A program made the translations under genes and the position numbers. Below the pieces are notes generated by a model, which did no database searches, was not told the origin of the DNA, and saw nothing but the letters and a program-made list of their open reading frames with translations. Of a stretch of 64,000 bases of DNA, positions 9,044 through 17,564 are shown piece after piece (within the stretch, counting starts at the first letter, position 1; the number at the start of each line of letters is the position of its first letter). Source of the DNA: Kitasatospora phosalacinea (GTDB taxonomy: Bacteria > Actinomycetota > Actinomycetes > Streptomycetales > Streptomycetaceae); the NCBI RefSeq assembly GCF_000717185.1, contig NZ_JNYE01000002.1, positions 62,001-126,000 on the forward strand, in the 5' to 3' direction.

Positions 9044-9088
9044 GTCCGACCGCTGGTGCATCCCCCGTCGCCAGCGGTCGGACATTTT
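9044..9088. terminator. Hairpin terminator after the DUF5926 gene
   Basis: A perfect 13-bp inverted repeat (GTCCGACCGCTGG / CCAGCGGTCGGAC) with a 14-nt loop is followed by ATTTT. It lies between convergent genes and can stop transcription from the left. Confidence 0.75.
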
Positions 9089-9142
9089 CCGTTCCGGGGC
9101 CTGCCGCCCCGCACGCCTGACGGGGCATCACCGGAAAGCGGC

Positions 9143-9805
9143 TCAGCGCTGCGGCAGCGCGACCGCGCTGGCCGTGATCAGCCCGCCCAGCAGCGTCCCG
9201 ACCTCCGGCAGCCAGGGCCGCCCCGGCCCCGGCCGGCGCACCCAGTGCACCGGCCCCGCCCCCGTCCGGGACGGCGGCAGCACCAGGTACCCGCCCGGCC
9301 CGTGGTAGCGCAGCACGCCCGGCACCCACGGCCGCTCGGCCAGCAGCCCGCCCAGCTCCGGCAGCGTGTACGGCGCGGTCAGCAGCACGAACCGGCCCGG
9401 CGTGCCGAGCACCGGACCGCACGGGACGCCGATCTCCTCCAGGTGCCGCAGCAGCCACGGCCCGGCCGGGCGCGGCAGGCTCACCGCGCCCAGCGCCCGC
9501 CCGGTCGCCACCAGCACCGGGGCGCCCGGGGCACGCCGCTCCCACCACCAGCGCACCATCCGCGGGTCGGTGGTGGCCGCCTCCAGCGGCGGGTCGTCCG
9601 GGTGCCCGCCGGGCACCGCGCAGGAGCGGTCCGCGCACGAGCACGGCCCCGGCGCCCCGCGCAGCGCCCGCGCCCCCGGCACCACCGGCCAGCCGCACCC
9701 GGCCGCGGCCGCCAGGGCGGCGGCCAGCGCCAGCGAGCGGCCCCGGCGGCCCGGCAACCAGCGGTCGACGCGCTCGGACAGCGGCTCTCGGCGGGGAGGG
9801 CGCAT
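9143..9805 (-). CDS. Bifunctional primase/polymerase N-terminal-like protein, 220 aa
   Basis: The central part, roughly residues 45-200, resembles the small Streptomyces proteins annotated as bifunctional DNA primase/polymerase N-terminal domain. Signs are the CSCADRSCAVPGGHP cysteine cluster, the DPRMVRWWWERR helix and a GGYLVLPPSRT segment. No helicase domain follows, so this is a stand-alone domain. A basic N-terminus and short hydrophobic stretch precede it. A weak AAGGAA lies 12 nt before the ATG. The enzymatic activity is unproven. Confidence 0.6.
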   Translation of the reverse strand: MRPPRREPLSERVDRWLPGRRGRSLALAAALAAAAGCGWPVVPGARALRGAPGPCSCADRSCAVPGGHPDDPPLEAATTDPRMVRWWWERRAPGAPVLVATGRALGAVSLPRPAGPWLLRHLEEIGVPCGPVLGTPGRFVLLTAPYTLPELGGLLAERPWVPGVLRYHGPGGYLVLPPSRTGAGPVHWVRRPGPGRPWLPEVGTLLGGLITASAVALPQR

Positions 9806-10238
9806 GGCGGCTCGTTCCTTTCCGCGTTCGCATCGGGACGCACGGCACGGTCGGTGCGGTCGTCCGACCGGTCGGACGGCGCGGACTGCGTGATCAGCGT
9901 GACCCGGCGCGTTTCGGCGTGGTCGGCGTGGTCGGGGTGGCGGGCGGTGCGTGCACGTCTCGGCTACCCGCCGCTGGAACGAGAATCCCCCATACGTCCG
10001 GATGGACGCGGCCGCCCGGCCCCCGGTTCCACCGTACGAGTGAGCCCGGGCCGCCCCGGGTCGCGCCCCGGCGGCCCGCGCATACGATCCCTGGCACGTT
10101 CGGCCGCCGCACTCCTGGACATGCCCCGATCGGCCTGTGTACAAGTGGGGGAAACCTGCCGAGTAGTGAGTAAAGACATCGTTTCGGTCGGTCTCGGTGG
10201 TCTTGCGTGACACGTTCCGGATTGTGGGGAGTTGCGAC
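9806..10238. other. Divergent intergenic region (433 nt)
   Basis: It separates the primase-like gene (minus) from the SpoIIE-like gene (plus). It holds the 18-bp palindrome and several GTGGTCGG-type repeats around 9920-9945, with a lower-GC stretch near 10140-10190 that probably contains the plus-strand promoter. I see no gene in it. Confidence 0.5.
9861..9878. promoter_or_regulatory. Perfect 18-bp palindrome, possible operator
   Basis: CGTCCGACCGGTCGGACG is exactly self-complementary. It lies 55 nt upstream of the minus-strand primase-like gene in a 433-nt divergent intergenic region. It could bind a dimeric repressor; no regulator is identified. Confidence 0.4.
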
Positions 10239-11651
10239 ATGACCGACGTCCACCCGTTGACGTCCCCGGCGCCCGCGGCCACGGCGCCCGCAGCCACGGC
10301 GCTGCCGCCCGCGCCGATCGTCGACCCGGTGCTGCTGCCGGAGCTCGGCGAGGTGCCCGCGGCCGACCTGCAGGACCGTTTGGCCGGATGGCTGTCCGAT
10401 TTCACCAGCCTGCAGGAGCACCTGGAGCTGCTGGCCCGGGCCGACGGCCTGGGCGGCACCCTCGACGCGCTGCTGGACTCCGGCGCGGCCCTGCTCGGCG
10501 CCCGCCGCGGCCTGGTGGTCACCCTGCCGCCCGGCCCGGACCGCCAGCCCGCCCGCCCGGTCGGCCTCGGCCTGGACCGGGCGATGCTCGGCGCGCTGGA
10601 GACCGTCCCGGTCGAGCACGGCCCGTTCGCCGGGCTGCTCGGCCGCCCCGGCCCCGAGGGCCGGCTGCTGATCGCCGACCTGGCCGCCGACCCGGCCGTC
10701 GGCCCCCGCTTCCGCGAGGTCGCCGAGCAGCTCGGCCTCGGTGCCTGCTACGCGCTGCCGCTGACCACCGGCCCCGGCGGCCCGCTCGGCGCCGCCGCCT
10801 GGTTCTACGACGAGCCCGGCAGCCCGGACGAGCGCCGCGAGCACCTGGTGCGCCGCTACTGCGAGTTCGCCGCCCCGCTGCTGGCCCGCCAGCTGGAGGC
10901 GGACCGGGCGGTGCGCGCCGCCGAGGCGCTGCGCCGCTCCCTGCTGCCCGACCACCTGCCCGCCCGGGCCGGCCTGAAGGCCGCCGTCCGCTGCGTGCCC
11001 GCGGCCCTGGAGCGCGCCGCGGGCAGCGACTGGTACGACGTGGTCGCGCTGCCGGACGACACCGTGGGCCTGACCGTGGGCAGCGTGCTCGGCGGCGGCC
11101 CGGGCGCCGGGCCCGGCGCGGGCGTCGGCGCGGCCGCCGCGATGGGCCGGGTGCGGGCCGCGCTGCGGGCCTACGCGGTGCTGGAGGGCGAGGACCCGGT
11201 CTCGGTGCTCGGCGACCTCGAACTGCTGCTGAAGACCACCGAGCCGACCCGCTCCGCCACCGCCGTCTACGCCTGCGTGGACCCGGCCGAGCGCCGGATC
11301 GCGCTGGCCGGGGCGGCGAACTGCCCGCCGGTGCTGCTCACCCGCTACGGCGCGAACTTCGTGGAGACCTCGCTGTCCGCGCCGCTGGGCATGCTCAGCT
11401 GCTGGGAGGCCCCCGGGGTGGAGCTCACCGCGGAGCGCGGCGACGTGCTGGTGCTGTACACCGAGGGCCTGGCCCGCCGCTTCGCCGCCAACCTGCACGC
11501 CGGGCAGAGCGCGCTGCGCCGGGCCGCCGCCGACGCCCCGCGGGACGTCCGGCTCGACCCGGACCGGCTCTGCGCGCACCTGCTGGAGCGGGCCGGCGGC
11601 GGCGAGCCGGGCGCGGACGACCTGGTGCTGCTGGCCGTCCGCTTCGAGTAG
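10239..11651 (+). CDS. GAF plus SpoIIE (PP2C)-type phosphatase family protein with altered metal ligands, 470 aa
   Basis: A GAF-like sensor domain spans about residues 55-215 and a SpoIIE/PP2C domain about 230-470. The first metal-site Asp is present (GSDWYDV, D264), as is the terminal Asp pair (GADDLVLL, D460/D461). Two canonical aspartates are changed: the GDVxGKG motif reads VGSVLGGG (Ser282), and the TDG motif reads TEG (Glu409). The protein may therefore be weakly active or a pseudophosphatase that only binds its partner. Family members normally dephosphorylate STAS anti-sigma antagonists. The ATG follows GGGGAG by 7 nt. Confidence 0.85.
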   Translation: MTDVHPLTSPAPAATAPAATALPPAPIVDPVLLPELGEVPAADLQDRLAGWLSDFTSLQEHLELLARADGLGGTLDALLDSGAALLGARRGLVVTLPPGPDRQPARPVGLGLDRAMLGALETVPVEHGPFAGLLGRPGPEGRLLIADLAADPAVGPRFREVAEQLGLGACYALPLTTGPGGPLGAAAWFYDEPGSPDERREHLVRRYCEFAAPLLARQLEADRAVRAAEALRRSLLPDHLPARAGLKAAVRCVPAALERAAGSDWYDVVALPDDTVGLTVGSVLGGGPGAGPGAGVGAAAAMGRVRAALRAYAVLEGEDPVSVLGDLELLLKTTEPTRSATAVYACVDPAERRIALAGAANCPPVLLTRYGANFVETSLSAPLGMLSCWEAPGVELTAERGDVLVLYTEGLARRFAANLHAGQSALRRAAADAPRDVRLDPDRLCAHLLERAGGGEPGADDLVLLAVRFE

Positions 11652-11790
11652 GCCGCGACCCCCGGGAGCTCCGGATACCGGACGCCCTTCCTCCGTTCGA
11701 ACGGCCCTACGTACCATGGGGGCGACATCCGCCCGCACGCCCCGCGACCCGGGGACGGGCGGGCGGCAGCGTGCGCGAGGAGGCGACGTA

Positions 11791-13284
11791 GTGACCGAGG
11801 ACCGCAGCCCGGCGGTGTCCGAGAACCCCGAGGGTTCCGCCGAGGGCGAGAAGGACGAGAAGCCGGTCAAGAGCCGCAAGAACGGCCTGTACGACGGCGT
11901 CTCCGACGAGCTCGCCGCGTCCATGCGCACCGGCTGGGCCGACACCGAGCTGCGCGGCCTGCAGCCGGACGTCCAGGCCCCGTACGCGGCCGCGCGCCGC
12001 GCGAAGCTGTCCGCCGCGTTCCCCGGCGAGCGGCTGGTCGTCCCCGCGGGCAACCTGCGCACCCGGGCCAACGACACCGAGTACGCGTTCCGCGCCGCCA
12101 GCGAGTACGTCCACCTGACCGGCAACCGGACCGAGGACGCCGTCCTGGTCGGCGAGCCGGTCGACGGCGGCCACGCGTTCGCGCTGTACCTGCTGCCGCG
12201 CTCCGACCGGGAGAACGGCGAGTTCTGGCTGAGCGGCCAGGGCGAGCTGTGGGTCGGCCGCCGGCACTCGCTGACCGAGTCCGAGCAGCTGTACGGCCTG
12301 CCGGTGCGCGACGTGCGCAAGGCCGCCGAGGAGCTGGCCGCCACCACCGTCCCGACCCGGATCGTCCGCGGCTACGACGCCGCGCTGGAGGCCGCCCTCG
12401 CCGAGCAGCTCGACGCGGAGAAGGACGACGAGCTGACGGTGTTCCTGTCCGGGCTGCGCCGGGTCAAGGACGAGTGGGAGATCGGCGAGCTGCGCGCCGC
12501 CTGCGACGCCACCGTGCTCGGCTTCACCGACGTGGTGCGCGAGCTGGACCGGGCCGTGGCCACCTCCGAGCGCTGGATCGAGGGCACCTTCTGGCGCCGC
12601 GCCCGGGTCGAGGGCAACGACGTCGGCTACGGCACCATCGCCGCGGCCGGCCCGCACGCCACCACCCTGCACTGGGTGCGCAACGACGGCGACGTCCGCC
12701 CCGGCGAACTGCTGCTGCTGGACGCGGGCGTGGAGACCCACACCCTCTACACCGCCGACGTGACCCGCACCCTGCCGGTCAACGGCCGCTTCACCCCGCT
12801 GCAGCGCAAGGTCTACGACGCGGTGTACGACGCCCAGGAGGCCGGCATCGCCGCGGTCCGGCCGGGCGGGCGGTTCCGCGACTTCCACGACGCCGCGCAG
12901 CGGGTGCTCGCCGCCCGCCTGCTGGAGTGGGGCCTGATCGACGCCTCGGTGTACGACCTGGAGAAGGTCCTGGAGCTCGGCCTGCAGCGCCGCTGGACGC
13001 TGCACGGCACCGGCCACATGCTCGGCCTCGACGTGCACGACTGCGCGCACGCCCGCCGCGAGGAGTACGTGGACGCGCTGCTGGAGCCGGGCGTGGTGCT
13101 GACCGTCGAGCCCGGCCTGTACTTCCAGGCCGACGACCTGACCGTCCCCGAGGAGTACCGCGGCGTGGGCGTCCGGATCGAGGACGACATCCTGGTCACC
13201 GCCGACGGCAACGAGAACCTCTCCGCGGGCCTGCCGCGGCAGGCCGACGAGGTCGAGTCCTGGATGGCCTCGCTGGCCTCCTGA
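11791..13284 (+). CDS. pepP: Aminopeptidase P family protein (Xaa-Pro aminopeptidase), 497 aa
   Basis: An aminopeptidase P N-terminal domain (about residues 40-200) is followed by the pita-bread catalytic domain. Five metal ligands are visible: D311 (LLDAG), D323 (TADVTRT), H409 (GTGHMLG), E440 (VEPGLYF) and E464 (RIEDD). It removes an N-terminal residue preceding proline, using two metal ions, and has no signal peptide. The charged first 30 residues are probably disordered. The GTG start has GAGGAGG 7 nt upstream; in-frame codons further upstream lack such a site. A long hairpin follows the stop. Confidence 0.93.
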   Translation: MTEDRSPAVSENPEGSAEGEKDEKPVKSRKNGLYDGVSDELAASMRTGWADTELRGLQPDVQAPYAAARRAKLSAAFPGERLVVPAGNLRTRANDTEYAFRAASEYVHLTGNRTEDAVLVGEPVDGGHAFALYLLPRSDRENGEFWLSGQGELWVGRRHSLTESEQLYGLPVRDVRKAAEELAATTVPTRIVRGYDAALEAALAEQLDAEKDDELTVFLSGLRRVKDEWEIGELRAACDATVLGFTDVVRELDRAVATSERWIEGTFWRRARVEGNDVGYGTIAAAGPHATTLHWVRNDGDVRPGELLLLDAGVETHTLYTADVTRTLPVNGRFTPLQRKVYDAVYDAQEAGIAAVRPGGRFRDFHDAAQRVLAARLLEWGLIDASVYDLEKVLELGLQRRWTLHGTGHMLGLDVHDCAHARREEYVDALLEPGVVLTVEPGLYFQADDLTVPEEYRGVGVRIEDDILVTADGNENLSAGLPRQADEVESWMASLAS

Positions 13285-13293
13285 CCCGGCACC

Positions 13294-13352
13294 GGCCCGT
13301 CCGGGCTGGGGCCGGTCGCGCTCAGTGGCGCCGGCCCCAGCCCGAACGGGCC
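13294..13352 (+). terminator. Long hairpin terminator after pepP
   Basis: The arms GGCCCGTcCGGGCTGGGGCCGG (split at one mismatch) and their complement form a stem of 21 pairs around a 15-nt loop, starting 9 nt after the pepP stop. Confidence 0.7.
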
Positions 13353-13577
13353 GAGCAGACCAGGATATTCTTCTCATAACGGACACGTGTCGACATGGGC
13401 ATGGGACGCTCTCCGGACGTGGTGGTGTGAGGAGTACGGGGAGTGGCCGCGCCGAACCCCCCGAGTCATTGACTCCCCATCCTCCCGGGAGGTTGCCCCC
13501 GGGTTCCAAGGGTTTTCCGGCCGCCGCGGCCGCTAGACTCGGCGCGAGACCGCCGACGGCCGCACCAGGAGCACCAG

Positions 13578-14594
13578 ATGGCCGAGCCCGTTCCCGTCAC
13601 CATCGGAAGGCGCCCGGCGCCGGTGCACACCGTCGCGGTGTACGCCTTCGCGGGCATGGCCCCGTTCGAACTCGGCGTGGTGGTCGAGGTGTTCGCCCTC
13701 GCCCGGCCCGAACTCGCCGGGCTGCTCGCCGCCCCCTGGTACGACGTCCGGGTGTGCGCCGAGCACCCCGGCCACCCGCTGGAGGCGGTCGGCGGGTTCT
13801 CCCTGACGCCCCGGCACGGCCTGGAGGAGCTCGCCGCCGCCGACACCGTCGTGGTGGTCGGGGTGCCCGACCCGTACGGCGACGTCCCGCCCGCCGTCAC
13901 CGCCGCCCTGCGCACCGCGCACGCCCGCGGCGCCCGGGTGGTCTCGATCTGCTCCGGCGCCTTCGCGCTGGCCGCCGCCGGGCTGCTCGATGGCCTGCCC
14001 GCCACCACCCACTGGCGGTACGCGGCGGAACTGCGCCGCCGCTACCCGGACGTCCGGGTCGACCCGGACGTGCTGTACGTCGACAACGGGCAGGTGCTGA
14101 CCAGCGCGGGCAGCGCCGCGGGCATCGACCTGTGCCTGCACCTGGTCCGGCAGGACCACGGCGCCAGGGTCGCCAACACCGTCGCCCGCCGCTTCGTCGT
14201 GCCGCCGCACCGGGACGGCGGGCAGGCCCAGTTCATCCAGGCCGCGGTGCGGCCGGTGGAGGAGCCGGAGGACGGGGTGGCCCGCTCGATGCGCTGGGCG
14301 CTGGAGCAGCTGGCCCGGCCGCTGACCGTGCCGCTGCTGGCCCGGGCGGCCGGCATGTCCGACCGCTCGTACCTGCGGCACTTCACCGCCCGCAACGGGG
14401 TCAGCCCGATGCGCTGGGTGGCGATCCAGCGCATCGCGGCCAGCCTGCCGCTGCTGGAGTCGCCGGAGGGCAGCGTGGAGGAGATCGCCGCGGCGGTGGG
14501 ATTCGAGTCCGCGGCGACCTTCCGCCACCACTTCGGCCGCACCATGCGCACCTCCCCGACCGCCTACCGGCGCACCTTCGGCCGGGCCGCCTGA
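13578..14594 (+). CDS. GlxA-type AraC family regulator with DJ-1/PfpI domain, 338 aa
   Basis: Residues about 17-190 form a class I amidotransferase/DJ-1-like domain with the nucleophile elbow SICSGAF (Cys125). Residues about 235-335 hold two AraC helix-turn-helix motifs, including RAAGMSDRSYLRHF and AAAVGFESAATFRHHF. In this class the N-terminal domain senses a ligand and the C-terminus binds DNA. The gene is isolated and convergent with the TipA-like regulator 7 nt away, so its targets are unknown. A TAGACT hexamer about 45 nt upstream is a candidate -10. Confidence 0.9.
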   Translation: MAEPVPVTIGRRPAPVHTVAVYAFAGMAPFELGVVVEVFALARPELAGLLAAPWYDVRVCAEHPGHPLEAVGGFSLTPRHGLEELAAADTVVVVGVPDPYGDVPPAVTAALRTAHARGARVVSICSGAFALAAAGLLDGLPATTHWRYAAELRRRYPDVRVDPDVLYVDNGQVLTSAGSAAGIDLCLHLVRQDHGARVANTVARRFVVPPHRDGGQAQFIQAAVRPVEEPEDGVARSMRWALEQLARPLTVPLLARAAGMSDRSYLRHFTARNGVSPMRWVAIQRIAASLPLLESPEGSVEEIAAAVGFESAATFRHHFGRTMRTSPTAYRRTFGRAA

Positions 14595-14601
14595 GCCGCC
14601 G

Positions 14602-15381
14602 TCAGCCCCGCCCCTCCCGCTCCAGCCGGTCGGCGTTGGCGTGGATCGCGTCCCGCAGCCACTGCGCCAGGCCCGGGGCGAGCTTCTCGTACGTCTCGGT
14701 GAACCGCGGGTCGGCGAGGTACATGTCGCCGAGGCAGCGGTGCATCTGCGGGCCGCAGTCGTAGAAGTTCAGCCCGATGTGCCGCCGGTGCTGCTCGGCG
14801 ACGGCCGTCGCCTGCTCGCTGTCCGGGGCGGCGCCGGCGGTGAACGCCGCGACCAGGGCGTCGTTGACGCCGTCGGCCTCGGCCTTGATCCGCTCCCAGT
14901 CCGCCTTGGTGTAGCGGGCGGTCCGCTGCCGGGACTGCTCCCAGGCGGGGGTCTCGCCCCAGCGCTGCCCGGCCTCGTCCTCCCACTCCTCCCGGTAGTC
15001 CTCGCCGAACACCTCGAACTTCTCCTCCGGGGTCAACTGGATCCCCAAGGTCCTCGCCTCCATCGCTCGTTCGACCGCCGCGGCGAGTTCCTGGAGCTTG
15101 CGGATCCGGTCGCCGATCAGCTCGCGCTGACGGCGCAGGTGCTCGCTCGGGCCGACCGTCCGGTCGTCCAGGATCGCCGCGACCTCCTCCAGCGGGAAGC
15201 CGAGTTCGCGGTAGAACAGGATCCGCTGCAGCCGGTCCAGCTCGGCCCCGCTGTAGCGCCGGTAGCCGGCCGGGGTGCGGCCGCTCGGCGACAGCAGTCC
15301 GATCCGGTCGTAGTGGTGCAGGGTGCGCACCGTGACCTTGGCGAGCGCCGCCAGCCGTCCGACCGTGTAGCCCTCGTCCAC
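14602..15381 (-). CDS. MerR family regulator with TipAS ligand-binding domain, 259 aa
   Basis: The N-terminus (YTVGRLAALAKVTVRTLHHYDRIGLL split over residues 5-30) is a MerR DNA-binding domain, followed by the dimerisation helix. From about residue 115 the TipAS domain appears, with RYTKADWERI and a C-terminal GLNFYDCGPQMHRCLG segment. TipAS proteins bind thiopeptides and other drugs and then activate efflux genes. The GTG start is supported by AAGGAGG 6 nt upstream. No efflux pump is adjacent on this strand. Confidence 0.9.
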   Translation of the reverse strand: MDEGYTVGRLAALAKVTVRTLHHYDRIGLLSPSGRTPAGYRRYSGAELDRLQRILFYRELGFPLEEVAAILDDRTVGPSEHLRRQRELIGDRIRKLQELAAAVERAMEARTLGIQLTPEEKFEVFGEDYREEWEDEAGQRWGETPAWEQSRQRTARYTKADWERIKAEADGVNDALVAAFTAGAAPDSEQATAVAEQHRRHIGLNFYDCGPQMHRCLGDMYLADPRFTETYEKLAPGLAQWLRDAIHANADRLEREGRG

Positions 15382-15462
15382 CGCGTTCCTCCTTCCCGCC
15401 GCTGTGACGACCAGCCTGGGGCCTGACGCGACGTGAGGGTCAAGCGGGATCCGGGGCGGGCC

Positions 15463-15888
15463 TCAGTCGGCGACGCCGCTCTGCGCGAGCACCTTGCCGA
15501 TCCGCAGCCGCACCAGCAGCTCGCCCGGGACGCCGTTGCGGGCGGCGTACTCCCCGGCGCGCTCCTCGCCCATGTAGCGGGCGGCGATCCGGCCCGCCCA
15601 GTGCCGGACCTCGTCCAGCTCCTCGCTGACCGCGGCCACGCCCTCGACCAGGACGAACGCGAACGGCGGCCGGTCGTCGTCCACGCACAGCGCGGCCCGG
15701 CCGTCGCGGCGCAGGGTGCGGCCCTTGACGGTGTCCCGGCCGGTGTTGAACACCAGGTCGTCGCCGTCGAGCAGGAACCAGACCGGCGCCAGGTGCGGGC
15801 GGCCGTCGGCGCGGGTGGTGGCGAGCTTCCCGGTCCGGGTGCCGTGGGAGAGGAAGGCCCGCCACTCGGGCTCGGTCATCGTGGGCAT
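15463..15888 (-). CDS. PPOX-class F420-dependent oxidoreductase, 141 aa
   Basis: This is a small split-barrel flavin/F420-binding protein. The pattern GKLATTRADGRPHLAPVWF at the N-terminus, the later VFNTG...KGR...RRDGR and FVLVEG strands are characteristic of the pyridoxamine-phosphate-oxidase-like F420 family. It probably reduces a small-molecule substrate. Two ATGs lie close together; the one at 15888 is chosen because GGGAGG sits 9 nt before it but touches the other. It is the last gene of the MarR operon. Confidence 0.85.
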   Translation of the reverse strand: MPTMTEPEWRAFLSHGTRTGKLATTRADGRPHLAPVWFLLDGDDLVFNTGRDTVKGRTLRRDGRAALCVDDDRPPFAFVLVEGVAAVSEELDEVRHWAGRIAARYMGEERAGEYAARNGVPGELLVRLRIGKVLAQSGVAD

Positions 15889-15922
15889 GGCCGCCATCCT
15901 CCCGGTTGCTGCCGCGCGCCGC

Positions 15923-16345
15923 CTACTCGGACTCGCCGTAGCGGACCAGGTAGGCGGCGAACCGGTCCAGGTCCTCGTCGCCCCAGGAGGTGAAGCGGTC
16001 GGTGAAGGCCCGCCGCCGCTGCTCGTACGCGTCCGCGAGGAGCTGCTCCCCGGCGTCCGTCAGGTGCAGCAGCTGCCCGCGCTGGTCGTCCGGGTCGGCC
16101 TTGCGGCCCAGCAGCCCGAGCCGCTCCAGCGCGCCGACCTGGCGGCTGACGGTGGACTTGTCGAGCATGAAGTGCGCCGCCAGGTCGGCCCCCCGGCAGG
16201 AACCGCGCTCCTTGACCAGGTCGAGCATGCTGTACGTGACCAGCGAGAGCTCGGGGTGCAGCTGGGCTGCCTTGTGGCGGGCCCGGCGGGCGAACGCGGT
16301 CAGCTCCCGCTGGATGGTCTCCAGCGCGGCGTCGCGGTCGGGCAT
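15923..16345 (-). CDS. MarR family transcriptional regulator, 140 aa
   Basis: A winged helix-turn-helix is clear (DLAAHFMLDKSTVSRQVGAL, then wing GRKADPDDQRGQLLHLT) between N- and C-terminal dimerisation helices. The length is typical. It lies between a membrane transport protein and an F420 oxidoreductase on the same strand with gaps of 54 and 34 nt, so all three probably form an operon. Two tandem inverted repeats at the operon head are its probable operators. The ATG has AAGGAG 8 nt upstream. Confidence 0.92.
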   Translation of the reverse strand: MPDRDAALETIQRELTAFARRARHKAAQLHPELSLVTYSMLDLVKERGSCRGADLAAHFMLDKSTVSRQVGALERLGLLGRKADPDDQRGQLLHLTDAGEQLLADAYEQRRRAFTDRFTSWGDEDLDRFAAYLVRYGESE

Positions 16346-16399
16346 GGCGGTGGCTCCTTCGTCGTGCGGTGTTGCGGACCACGGTAGGGGTAGCCGCGC

Positions 16400-17449
16400 T
16401 CAGACGCCGACCGCCTCCTCCATCTCCTCCTCCTCGGCCTGCCGGACGGGCTGGACGGGAGCCGGGGCGAGGGCCCGCTCCCGCTCGGCGCGGGCGGCCA
16501 GCAGGAGCAGCACCGCGCCCGCCGCGAGCCAGCCGGACAGGGTGGCGACGTGGCCGCCGAGCCCGGCCCGGCCGCCGAAGTAGAGGTGGTCGCGGACGCC
16601 CTCCAGGAAGCCCGCGCCGTTCCAGAAGGAGTGCAGGGCGCCGTAGAAGCCGTTCTGCAGCTCGGGCCGGAAGATGCCGCCGGAGCTGGTGAAGTTGAGC
16701 ATCACGAACAGCGCCATCATGGTGAGCGTGTTCCACCGGCCGAGGAAGGTGTGCAGGGCGGTGCCGATCGCGACGATGCCCGCCGAGTACAGCCAGCCCA
16801 TCGCCCAGACGCCGAGCAGGCCGTGGTCGACCAGGTGGAACACCGGCCCGGCCAGCGCCGCGCCGATCAGGCTGACCACCAGCGCCACGCCGAGGCCGAG
16901 CAGGGCCCGCGCCCGCACGGTCAGCACCGCACCGGCCGCGCCGAGCACCGCGACCGAACCGTAGGAACCGATGCTCAGCGCCACCAGCAGGAAGAACAGG
17001 CCCTGCCCGGTCGGGTCGCCGGCCGGCAGCGGGGTCAGGTCCTGGACGGCCAGCGGCTTGCCCTGCTGGGCGGCGACCTTGGTGAACACCTTCTCGGCGA
17101 CGGTCGCCGAGGTGTCCGAGTTCGCGGTGGCCACCATCAGGGTGGGCGCGTCGGCGTCCGGCAGGTAGGCGGCGACCAGCTCGCGGTCGAGCAGCCGGGC
17201 GCGGGCCGCGTCGGTGTCGGCCGCGGTGGTGACGTCCAGCCCGTCCCCGGCCCCGTCCTTGAGGGTCTGCGCCAGCACCTGGGCCTGCGGGCCCTGGCCG
17301 ACCACGGCGACCGGCAGCTGGTGCGGGGCGGGGGCGTGGAAGGCGGAGAGGTAGGCGATCCCCATGCCGAGGCACATCAGCAGCGGGGTGACCAGGTGGG
17401 TGAGGACGTGCCGCAGGGCGGAGCGGGACGCGGCCGGGAGCGAGGACAT
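16400..17449 (-). CDS. Membrane protein, YhgE/Pip or ABC-2 permease-like, 349 aa
   Basis: One N-terminal membrane helix (about residues 18-38) is followed by an extracytoplasmic domain of about 130 residues and then five C-terminal helices starting near residue 150. This layout matches DUF3533/YhgE-Pip and ABC-2 type permease proteins often found under MarR control and linked to drug export. There is no ATPase gene nearby, so it may act alone. The ATG at 17449 (GGAG 5 nt upstream) is preferred over the adjacent GTG at 17452. The C-terminus ends in an acidic EEEEMEE tail. Confidence 0.75.
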   Translation of the reverse strand: MSSLPAASRSALRHVLTHLVTPLLMCLGMGIAYLSAFHAPAPHQLPVAVVGQGPQAQVLAQTLKDGAGDGLDVTTAADTDAARARLLDRELVAAYLPDADAPTLMVATANSDTSATVAEKVFTKVAAQQGKPLAVQDLTPLPAGDPTGQGLFFLLVALSIGSYGSVAVLGAAGAVLTVRARALLGLGVALVVSLIGAALAGPVFHLVDHGLLGVWAMGWLYSAGIVAIGTALHTFLGRWNTLTMMALFVMLNFTSSGGIFRPELQNGFYGALHSFWNGAGFLEGVRDHLYFGGRAGLGGHVATLSGWLAAGAVLLLLAARAERERALAPAPVQPVRQAEEEEMEEAVGV

Positions 17450-17461
17450 CACATCTCCATG

Positions 17462-17500
17462 GTTGGCAAGTACAACTAATATTTAGTTGCACTTTACAAC
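17462..17500 (-). promoter_or_regulatory. Two tandem MarR-type operators
   Basis: Two 15-bp GTTG-N7-CAAC inverted repeats occur at 17462-17476 and 17486-17500, with centres 24 bp apart. Between and overlapping them is a perfect 17-bp palindrome, CAACTAA-TAT-TTAGTTG (17473-17489). The region is AT-rich against its surroundings and lies 13 nt before the membrane-protein start. Confidence 0.75.
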
Positions 17501-17564
17501 GCGCGGATGCTTCGTATCCACTCCCGGCCCCGCCCCGTGACCCACCTCACCCGCTGCTCGCCCG

